Source: Rikenellaceae bacterium
Lineage (GTDB): Bacteria > Bacteroidota > Bacteroidia > Bacteroidales > Rikenellaceae
NCBI GenBank assembly: GCA_015059735.1
Contig: SUZX01000009.1
Span: 17,431-81,430, forward strand
Reading direction: 5' to 3'
Length of the DNA: 64,000 nt
The notes beneath the pieces are model-generated. The model had not been told where the DNA came from and searched no databases. It saw nothing but the letters and a program-made list of their open reading frames with translations. The translations under genes were made by a program, and so were the position numbers. Positions 9,275-16,103 of this stretch are shown here, piece by piece; position 1 is the first letter of the stretch, and each line of letters begins with the position of its first letter.

Positions 9275-10129
9275 CTATCTTTTGCGAATCTCAACCACAC
9301 GTTCGACAACTTGAAGATGAGAATCATTCACCTTGTTGCGATGTAACCATTTATTGAAATCTTTGAGCGACAATTCGGGAAGATATTTGCCGGCATTAGT
9401 CAAAGGCATAGTGAACTCATTGGTTGAGAAGATGAATATTAAACGATTGTGTTCCACCTCTTTCGTTGTCGTTAAAGTAGTTGCTTCTTTATCAGAAGGA
9501 TAAATAGGATCTTTGGGTGACAACAACGTATAGTTTACATTGTGCTTCAAATGGCGTATTTTACCACCCTCATTATCATATGGTAACAGGCAAAATGCCG
9601 TCGAGGTATTATCATCAAGCAAATAAATGGATAGATATCCCTTGACCGGAGTTTTGAAATCGACAGCAAGTTGATCTCGGTCTTTGAAGTTAGAACTTTC
9701 AATACCATTACACAAAACCTTGATTTGCAAATCAATATCTGCATTCATCCGTTCACGCACTTTACCATGTACTTTTGCCGTAACAACAAGCATTGAAGAT
9801 TCGTAGCGAATGGCTATCTCCGGAGTATCAATGTCCTCTAACCAATCACCTTTCACCTCGCTCCGTCCCAACGATTGGAATGTATTCTCGGATTGATTGT
9901 TTTTTGAGGATATTGTGGAGATATTGGTTTGAGAAATCTCTGTTCCAAAGGTATCTGCCATAGCTTTCAACCTTGCACGTTCAATGGCAATCTGCTTAGC
10001 TCGCTCCAAAGAGATATTCTCCGGTGCATGATAGCTGTATTCTCCGCGAACAGTTTCGACACGTTGAGCAACAACCGGCACAATGCCTAACAGCAACAAC
10101 AATGATAAAGCAATACGTTTGATCGTCAT
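9275..10129 (-). CDS. Exported DUF4384 protein with LPP20-like N-terminal half
   Basis: This 284-residue protein has a signal peptide (MTIKRIALSLLLLLGIVPVVAQ). The N-terminal half resembles the LPP20/FlgT-N type fold (SLERAKQIAIERARLKAMADTFGTEI). Residues ~155-260 match DUF4384 (VKGYLSIYLLDDNTSTAFCLLPY...RLIFIFSTNEF). DUF4384 domains occur next to caspase or kinase domains in bacterial signalling proteins; here the caspase is the next gene, 26 bp downstream. The upstream LPP20-like gene is 12 bp away. An adaptor or regulator of the caspase is inference from context. Confidence 0.75.
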   Translation of the reverse strand: MTIKRIALSLLLLLGIVPVVAQRVETVRGEYSYHAPENISLERAKQIAIERARLKAMADTFGTEISQTNISTISSKNNQSENTFQSLGRSEVKGDWLEDIDTPEIAIRYESSMLVVTAKVHGKVRERMNADIDLQIKVLCNGIESSNFKDRDQLAVDFKTPVKGYLSIYLLDDNTSTAFCLLPYDNEGGKIRHLKHNVNYTLLSPKDPIYPSDKEATTLTTTKEVEHNRLIFIFSTNEFTMPLTNAGKYLPELSLKDFNKWLHRNKVNDSHLQVVERVVEIRKR

Positions 10130-10141
10130 ATTGTTGACAGA

Positions 10142-10816
10142 TTACAGTCCTAAGATTTTGTTTACTTTATCTACCAAGTTATTACCCTGCTTTTCCAAAT
10201 CTTCACGAATAGCATTTTGCACCGCTTTTTTAGCTAAATCGGCATTGTAGAATATCATAACCCGTACCTCTTTACCATTGCTCGGAGTATCGCGATAGAG
10301 TTCCACTACGGGGATTACTCGTCCTATATTTTGACTAATCGTATTGACTGCTCCCATGACCGACTTTGTGGTCGATACTGCCTCATTCTGATTGAGTTGA
10401 TTATTCCCGACAGCATTATCGACAAGCGCATTGACCTCAGTTTGGATATTTCCCGCAAGTTGAATTTTGGCCAAATTAATTGCCTGCATTTTTGCAGCAT
10501 CATAATTCCCGCCAACCGATTGAGCCTCGCCCCGAATATAACGGGGAAATCCGGTTTGATCTATTTCGTACTGCATTTTGAAAGAACGATCAAGTTGTTT
10601 TTCCAAAGGAAGAGCACCCGGAGCTGTTTTCCAACCCTCTTTTACGATCTTCTTGGCCTCTTTCTTGGTGATTTTGTCCACCTTGTCATTCAACTCCTTC
10701 GTAGCCAATTTCGCCATCTCCTTACGTTCTTTGAGAAGTTCTTTGTAGTCTTGTGCCGACACCGAAGCAATTGTTGTAGCAAACAACACTACAATACAAA
10801 TAACCAACTGTTTCAT
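10142..10816 (-). CDS. Exported LPP20-like protein, first gene of the caspase operon
   Basis: Residues 1-22 (MKQLVICIVVLFATTIASVSAQ) are a signal peptide, followed by a Lys-rich helical segment (DYKELLKERKEMAKLATKELNDKVDKITKKEAKKI) and an LPP20-like domain (GEAQSVGGNYDAAKMQAINLAKIQLAGNI, VIPVVELYRDTPSNGKEVRVMIFYNADLAKKAVQNAI). I placed the start at ATG 10816 (224 residues). The frame stays open to 11008, but that extension has no export signal and would run through the structured RNA element. The gene leads the operon with the DUF4384 and caspase genes. Function unknown. Confidence 0.72.
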   Translation of the reverse strand: MKQLVICIVVLFATTIASVSAQDYKELLKERKEMAKLATKELNDKVDKITKKEAKKIVKEGWKTAPGALPLEKQLDRSFKMQYEIDQTGFPRYIRGEAQSVGGNYDAAKMQAINLAKIQLAGNIQTEVNALVDNAVGNNQLNQNEAVSTTKSVMGAVNTISQNIGRVIPVVELYRDTPSNGKEVRVMIFYNADLAKKAVQNAIREDLEKQGNNLVDKVNKILGL

Positions 10817-10861
10817 TTGGGTTAAGTATTTTCGCACACCAACTCCGAATGGGCGAATTAA

Positions 10862-11083
10862 TACAAAAAGAAAGTGTGGAGTTGATTCCCGTTTACTGAA
10901 TAGAGGCTCTGACAAAACCTTGACCAAAATAAACGATACAATGCCCCACACTTGAATAGTATGAGGCCCGCTACGCACAAGAACGTGCACAGCCACATAG
11001 CTAAACAAGAAATGAGTGCTGTTCGTTGTCCCTTGGTCTTGAAAACTGTCAGATTTTCTATTCAGGACTGCGAAAACACTTTC
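10862..11083 (-). ncRNA. Rod-shaped structured RNA candidate, 6S-RNA-like
   Basis: On the minus strand, nested complementary segments fold ~214 nt into one long interrupted hairpin: 11083-11076 with 10877-10870 (8 bp), 11065-11057 with 10904-10896 (9), 11053-11047 with 10914-10908 (7), 11038-11033 with 10927-10922 (6), 11027-11023 with 10936-10932 (5), 11019-11015 with 10952-10948 (5, one G-U), 11003-10996 with 10963-10957 (7 with one bulge), and an apical stem 10993-10985 with 10978-10970 (9, two G-U) closed by a 6-nt loop. A run of five U follows the closing stem. A consensus promoter ends 32 nt upstream. The shape (closing stem, internal bubbles, terminal loop, ~200 nt) is that of 6S RNA. 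The identity is inference; it could instead be a structured leader of the caspase operon. Confidence 0.6.
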
Positions 11084-11091
11084 CGTATATA

Positions 11092-11111
11092 CACCACTCT
11101 TTTGAGTAGTG
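11092..11111 (-). other. Small hairpin at the predicted transcript start
   Basis: Arms 11092-11099 and 11104-11111 (8 bp, one G-U on the minus strand) around AAAA. It overlaps the start of transcription predicted from the promoter box at 11115-11122, so the RNA would begin within this stem. Confidence 0.4.
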
Positions 11112-11114
11112 TCG

Positions 11115-11146
11115 CAAAATTAGAAAGAATTTCCGAAATGAACAAA
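11115..11146 (-). promoter_or_regulatory. Bacteroidetes promoter for the structured RNA / caspase operon
   Basis: On the minus strand TTTG (11146-11143), 20 bp, then TAATTTTG (11122-11115): an exact match to the Bacteroides sigma-70-type consensus. Expected start near 11110, about 290 nt before the first ATG of the operon. Confidence 0.7.
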
Positions 11147-11267
11147 CACTCTAACTGGGACATTGCATTAATAAAGAGTATAAAAACTCTTTTTACAAAC
11201 AAATAAGAATATAAATTAGGTGGTAATAAATATTGAGGAATCGAAGAATAATTGCAGAAAGGGAATA

Positions 11268-11299
11268 AAAAAACGAGCTATTCCGCGATGGAATAGCTC
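11268..11299 (-). terminator. Terminator of the DUF2007 gene
   Basis: Perfect 10-bp stem (11275-11284 with 11290-11299), 5-nt loop, followed on the minus strand by G and a T-run. Confidence 0.8.
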
Positions 11300-11308
11300 A
11301 TTTCCTTC

Positions 11309-11518
11309 TTACCGGTGCCGCAGCATCGTTTGCGCCTTTCCAAAATCTTCCTCTTTTACGACGAGTTGGGCGGGCATGGTTCCGATCGGATAGATGGCCG
11401 ACATGTATTCATTGCGGATTGTCGACCAAATGCCCGCGCTGTCGAGCATCGACTTGCTGATTTCAGCCTCTGTGATAGTGTTGTACTCCGCCAATACAAC
11501 CAAGGTGTCATCTTGCAT
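11309..11518 (-). CDS. DUF2007 small protein (putative signal-transducing)
   Basis: From ATG 11518 this gives 69 residues: LVVLAEYNTITEAEISKSMLDSAGIWSTIRNEYMSAIYP...AQLVVKEEDFGKAQTMLRHR. That is the ferredoxin-like DUF2007 pattern (a helix selecting one of two ligands or chains, and a C-terminal VxxEDxxxA helix). The longer frame to 11662 would run into dnaE and has no family similarity. It diverges from dnaE across 120 bp. Function is not established; the family name 'signal transducing' is a prediction. Confidence 0.8.
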   Translation of the reverse strand: MQDDTLVVLAEYNTITEAEISKSMLDSAGIWSTIRNEYMSAIYPIGTMPAQLVVKEEDFGKAQTMLRHR

Positions 11519-11638
11519 GATTACCGGTTTTTTAATAATTGGGTATATAAAATTAAGCATTTTGTTGATAAAATGCAAGAGTCTTGCCGAGAAATTCAAA
11601 TAAAATCCGTTATCTTTGTTCGAAACTATAAAACAAAG

Positions 11639-14600
11639 ATGAAAATGTCCGGATTTGTTCATTTACATGTCCATTCTCAATATTCGATTCTCGATGGTCA
11701 AGCCAGCATTCAACGTTTGGTGGATAAGGCGATGGCCGATGGGCAACCCGGCATTGCCTTGACCGATCATGGCGACATGTTTGGAGTCAAAGAGTTCTTC
11801 AACTATGTCAAGAAACAGAACGGCAAGAAACACGACAAAATCAAAACCCTGAAAAAATTATTGCAGGGACTTGAAACTTTGCAACAGGAACAGAGCGATC
11901 TCAAAACGTACCTTACCGAGCAGAAAGCATTGCTTGCAGCGCAGGAGAAGCGAAAAAACGACTCGCTCGATGACGCCGAAAATTACACCAAACTCAAAGA
12001 GCATGTCGAAAAGATCGAAGGCATGAGTAAGGAGTTTGGATTTGACACCGATACTGCCCGTGAAAAAATAGCCCAATTAGAGGCAACCCCCGATTTCAAG
12101 CCGATCATCGGTTGTGAGGTCTATGTGGCTCGGCGAAGTTTGCAAGACAAAGAAGGGAAATCGGACCAAAGCGGTTACCACCTGATCCTGCTGGCTAAAA
12201 ATGCACAAGGTTATCACAACCTAATAAAAATCGTCTCAAAGGCGTGGACCGAAGGTTTTTATATGCGTCCCCGAACTGACCGCACAGAACTTGAAAAATA
12301 CCACGAAGGGTTGATCTGCTGTTCGGCTTGTTTGGCAGGAGAAGTTCCGCGTGCTATTACGGCCGGAGATTTGGAGCGAGCCGAGGAGTCTGTTCGTTGG
12401 CATAAAAAAGTCTTTGGCGAAGATTATTATTTGGAGCTACAACTCCACAAAGCCACCGTTGAGCGAGCCAACCACGAAGCCTATCCCATGCAATTGGAGG
12501 TAAATAGGCATTTGCGGGAGTTGGCAAAGAAATACGATGTACGCATGGTTTGCACCAATGACGTGCATTTTGTTAATGAAGATGATGCCGAAGCACACGA
12601 TCGTTTGATCTGCCTCTCAACCGGCAAAGATCTCGACGATCCGAAACGCATGCTCTACTCCAAACAGGAGTGGTTGAAGACTACGGCCGAAATGACCGCC
12701 ATTTTTGGTGAAAGCGATCCCGAAGCGTTGACTACGACGGTAGATATCTGCGATCAAGTGGAATTCTATTCGATAGATCATGCTCCAATCATGCCTAACT
12801 TTGAAATTCCTATCGAATTTGGCACGGAGGAAGAGTATCGCGCACGATTAACAGAACAGGATCTCTTCGAAGAGTTTACGCGCAACGAGAACGGCGAAGT
12901 GGTGATGAGTGAAGAAGACGGCCTAAAAAAAATCGAGAAATTGGGCGGTTACGACAAACTCTACCGCATCAAATTCGAGGCCGACTATTTGGCACATCTA
13001 ACCATGATCGGTGCCAAGAAACGTTACGGCGATCTGCTCTCCGAGGAGGTATTGGAACGTTTGAAATTCGAATTGCACATCATGAAAACAATGGGTTTCC
13101 CGGGTTACTTCTTGATTGTGCAGGATTTTATCCGTGCCGCCCGCGAAGATTTGGATGTTTCGGTTGGACCGGGACGTGGTTCAGCTGCCGGCTCGGCCGT
13201 TGCTTACTGCTTGGGAATTACGCAAATCGACCCAATTGCTTACGACCTGCTGTTTGAGCGTTTCCTCAATCCCGATCGTATCTCGCTCCCCGATATCGAT
13301 GTGGATTTCGATGACGATGGTCGTGGACGAGTATTGAATTGGGTAACACAAAAATACGGCAAAGAGAAGGTTGCTCATATCATCACCTATGGAACGATGG
13401 CTACCAAATTGGCTATCAAAGATGTCGCCCGAGTGCAAAAGTTGCCTCTTGCCGAATCAAATCGCCTTTGCGGATTCGTATTGGATAAGACCCCCGATAA
13501 CAAGCGAGTAAAAGATTTGGCACAAGCCATCTCACTCTCTCCCGAATTGCAGGCCGCTGAAGAATCCACAGATCCGATCATGCGCGATACAATCCGCTAT
13601 GCAAAGATGTTGGAGGGCAATGTGCGCAATACAGGTGTTCATGCTTGCGGTACAATCATCTGCCGTGACGATATTACGGATTGGGTTCCTGTATCGACTG
13701 CCGACGACAAGGAGACGGGCGAAAAGATGCTCGTAACGCAATACGAAGGGTCGGTTATCGAAGATACCGGTCTGATCAAGATGGACTTTTTGGGTCTAAA
13801 AACGTTGTCAATTCTTCGCGATGCTGTTGCCAACATCCGTCAAACAAAAGGTATCGAAGTGGATATCGATGATTTCTCGATCATCACCGACAAGCCGACA
13901 TACAAACTTTTCTGCGAGGGGCGAACGGTTGGAACATTCCAATTCGAGTCGCCCGGCATGCAGAAATATTTACGCGAGTTACAACCCTCCACCTTTGAGG
14001 ACTTGATCGCCATGAATGCTCTCTATCGTCCGGGGCCTATGGAGTATATTCCAGAGTTCATCGCCCGTAAACATGGTATCAGCCCGATCGTCTATGACAT
14101 TCCCATCATGGAGAAATATCTGAAAGATACCTACGGAATCACTGTCTATCAAGAGCAAGTCATGTTGCTATCGCGTCTGTTGGGTAATTTCACGCGCGGC
14201 GAGTCGGATACGTTGCGTAAAGCAATGGGTAAAAAACTGCGCGATAAACTGGATGCGTTGAAACCCAAATTCCTTCGAGGCGGTCAACAGAATGGTTACG
14301 ATCCGAAGGTCTTGGAAAAGATTTGGGGTGATTGGGAGAAATTTGCCGAATACGCATTCAACAAATCGCATGCGACCTGCTATTCGTGGGTAGCATTCCA
14401 AACCGCCTACCTTAAAGCCAACTACCCCTCGGAGTATATGGCAGCGGTGTTAAGCCGAAACCTGACCAATGTCAAGCAGCTTACAGCCTACATGGACGAA
14501 TGCAAACGCATGGGAATCAATGTACTTTGTTCAGATATCAACGAGTCGATAAAAACCTTCTCTGCAAATCAGGAAGGCGACGTTCGTTTCGGTCTTGCCG

Positions 14601-15607
14601 CCGTAAAGGGAGTTGGCGAGGCTGCCGTGGAAAGTATCATCGAAGAGCGGCGCAAGAATGGGCGTTACAAAGACATTTACGATTTCATGGAACGACTGAA
14701 TTACTCGATAGTCAACCGCAAATGTTTGGAAAATTTAGCCTATGCCGGAGCCTTCGACAGCATTGTGGATTTCCATCGAGGAAAATTCTTTGCAATTGAT
14801 AATCGCGATTCAGCTAATAGCACATTCCTCGAACAACTGATCCGTTACGGTCAGCGTTATCAAGCCGAGAAAAGCAATGTCCAACAAAGCCTTTTCGGAG
14901 GAGGCCAACATGTCGATATCCAACGACCGACAATGCCCGTCTGCGAAGATTGGAGTCAATTGGAAACCTTGAATAAAGAGCGCGAAATGATGGGGCTTTA
15001 CCTTTCAGCCCATCCGCTTGATGAATACAAAGTGATTCTCAGCCACATGCGTCGTTTACAACTACCTGAGTTGGAAAACCTTGAAGCCATCAAAGGGCAA
15101 GAGGTCGCGGTGGCCGGCATGGTGATTGATGTACAAAACCTGCTTACAAAAAGTGGAACTCCTTGGGGACGTTTCAAGTTGGAGGATTATGATGGCGTAC
15201 ACGAATTTGCACTTTTCGGCAAGGATTACGAGAATTTCCGCAAATATCTTTTCAACGACTACTTCCTGTTCATTCGTGGGAAAGTACAACCCCGCCCCTA
15301 CCAAAAAGAGGGCAAGGAGATTTTGGAGTTCAAAATACTGTCGATGATGCAATTGCAGGAGTTACGGGAGTCTATTAAAGAGATCGTTTTACAACTTCCT
15401 GTCGAAGACATTACCTCCGGTTTGTTGCGCGAACTTCCCGAACGTATCCGAAGTTCGAAAGGTTCTACACTTTTGCGTGTCAATATTTTCGATAGAAACG
15501 CCCAAGTGATGCTCAATCTCTTCTCCAAGAGTAACCGTGTCAGTTTGGCCTCGGATTTGGTTACTTACTTGGATGATAACAACATACAATATTCAATTAA
15601 CAACTAA
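11639..15607 (+). CDS. dnaE: DNA polymerase III alpha subunit
   Basis: This is the replicative polymerase, 1322 residues from ATG 11639 (or 1320 from 11645). The N-terminal PHP domain begins FVHLHVHSQYSILDG with ALTDHGDMFG at ~40-49. A Lys/Glu/Gln-rich, coiled-coil-like stretch of about 90 residues (~61-152) interrupts PHP before FKPIIGCEVYVA. The palm motif PDIDVDFDDDGRG supplies Asp552 and Asp554. Helix-hairpin-helix (DVRFGLAAVKGVGEAAVE) and OB domains (VAVAGMVIDVQNLLTKSGTPWGRFKLED) follow. A TATCTTTG box is at 11611-11618, about 20 nt before the start. trxA follows after 14 bp. The in-frame extension up to 11315 overlaps DUF2007 and is not credible. Confidence 0.96.
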   Translation: MKMSGFVHLHVHSQYSILDGQASIQRLVDKAMADGQPGIALTDHGDMFGVKEFFNYVKKQNGKKHDKIKTLKKLLQGLETLQQEQSDLKTYLTEQKALLAAQEKRKNDSLDDAENYTKLKEHVEKIEGMSKEFGFDTDTAREKIAQLEATPDFKPIIGCEVYVARRSLQDKEGKSDQSGYHLILLAKNAQGYHNLIKIVSKAWTEGFYMRPRTDRTELEKYHEGLICCSACLAGEVPRAITAGDLERAEESVRWHKKVFGEDYYLELQLHKATVERANHEAYPMQLEVNRHLRELAKKYDVRMVCTNDVHFVNEDDAEAHDRLICLSTGKDLDDPKRMLYSKQEWLKTTAEMTAIFGESDPEALTTTVDICDQVEFYSIDHAPIMPNFEIPIEFGTEEEYRARLTEQDLFEEFTRNENGEVVMSEEDGLKKIEKLGGYDKLYRIKFEADYLAHLTMIGAKKRYGDLLSEEVLERLKFELHIMKTMGFPGYFLIVQDFIRAAREDLDVSVGPGRGSAAGSAVAYCLGITQIDPIAYDLLFERFLNPDRISLPDIDVDFDDDGRGRVLNWVTQKYGKEKVAHIITYGTMATKLAIKDVARVQKLPLAESNRLCGFVLDKTPDNKRVKDLAQAISLSPELQAAEESTDPIMRDTIRYAKMLEGNVRNTGVHACGTIICRDDITDWVPVSTADDKETGEKMLVTQYEGSVIEDTGLIKMDFLGLKTLSILRDAVANIRQTKGIEVDIDDFSIITDKPTYKLFCEGRTVGTFQFESPGMQKYLRELQPSTFEDLIAMNALYRPGPMEYIPEFIARKHGISPIVYDIPIMEKYLKDTYGITVYQEQVMLLSRLLGNFTRGESDTLRKAMGKKLRDKLDALKPKFLRGGQQNGYDPKVLEKIWGDWEKFAEYAFNKSHATCYSWVAFQTAYLKANYPSEYMAAVLSRNLTNVKQLTAYMDECKRMGINVLCSDINESIKTFSANQEGDVRFGLAAVKGVGEAAVESIIEERRKNGRYKDIYDFMERLNYSIVNRKCLENLAYAGAFDSIVDFHRGKFFAIDNRDSANSTFLEQLIRYGQRYQAEKSNVQQSLFGGGQHVDIQRPTMPVCEDWSQLETLNKEREMMGLYLSAHPLDEYKVILSHMRRLQLPELENLEAIKGQEVAVAGMVIDVQNLLTKSGTPWGRFKLEDYDGVHEFALFGKDYENFRKYLFNDYFLFIRGKVQPRPYQKEGKEILEFKILSMMQLQELRESIKEIVLQLPVEDITSGLLRELPERIRSSKGSTLLRVNIFDRNAQVMLNLFSKSNRVSLASDLVTYLDDNNIQYSINN

Positions 15608-15621
15608 TTAAAATCAGCATT

Positions 15622-15936
15622 ATGGCATTAGCAATTAACAAAGACAATTTTCAAGAGGTGCTGACATCGAGTCAGCCCGTAGTTATCGACTTTTGGGCCG
15701 AATGGTGTGGTCCCTGCCGTATGATGTCGCCCATCATTGATGAATTGGCCACCGAATACGAGGGTAAAGCCGTTATCGGCAAATGTGATGTCGAGGAGAA
15801 CGACGATATTACGATGAAATATGGCGTTCGTAACATCCCGACCATCATCTTCCTAAAAAATGGTGAACTTGTCGATAAACAAGTCGGTGCCTGCTCAAAA
15901 GAGGCTTTGAAAGAGAAATTGGAGAAACTATTTTAA
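15622..15936 (+). CDS. trxA: Thioredoxin
   Basis: This 104-residue classical thioredoxin has the redox motif WAEWCGPCRMM (Cys29, Cys32) and the cis-proline loop IPTIIFLKNGE. It has no signal peptide, so it is a cytoplasmic disulfide reductant. It lies 14 bp downstream of dnaE, apparently in the same transcript, and ends at a hairpin. Confidence 0.95.
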   Translation: MALAINKDNFQEVLTSSQPVVIDFWAEWCGPCRMMSPIIDELATEYEGKAVIGKCDVEENDDITMKYGVRNIPTIIFLKNGELVDKQVGACSKEALKEKLEKLF

Positions 15937-15957
15937 GTTGTTTCTTTCCGACTGTTG

Positions 15958-15993
15958 CGAGAAGATTCCGTTTACGGAGTCTTCTCGTCTTTA
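15958..15993 (+). terminator. Terminator of dnaE-trxA
   Basis: 12-bp stem with one G-U (15958-15969 with 15976-15987), followed by TCTTTATTT. Confidence 0.8.
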
Positions 15994-16008
15994 TTTCACG
16001 CCCATTTT

Positions 16009-16062
16009 GTCAGTCGCTAACTGACATTCTGACAGAAAACCGATAGTGGCACACGGTTTGAA
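16009..16062 (+). promoter_or_regulatory. Possible sigma-54-type promoter and operator-like repeats upstream of htpG
   Basis: TGGCAC-N5-TTG at 16047-16060 matches the -24 half of the sigma-54 consensus; the -12 GC is GA. Just upstream are an inverted repeat GTCAGT/ACTGAC (16009-16014, 16020-16025) and a CTGACA direct repeat (16021-16026, 16029-16034). No TAnnTTTG box is present between here and htpG. Heat- or stress-dependent control is inference. Confidence 0.45.
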
Positions 16063-16103
16063 GTAATCATCAAACGGAAAATAAACTAAAAAAGATACCT
16101 ACT

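Noticed and set aside
10817..11008. 64-codon in-frame N-terminal extension of the LPP20-like protein
   Set aside because: It would bury the clear signal peptide inside the protein, and it runs through the structured RNA element; ATG 10816 gives a normal exported protein.
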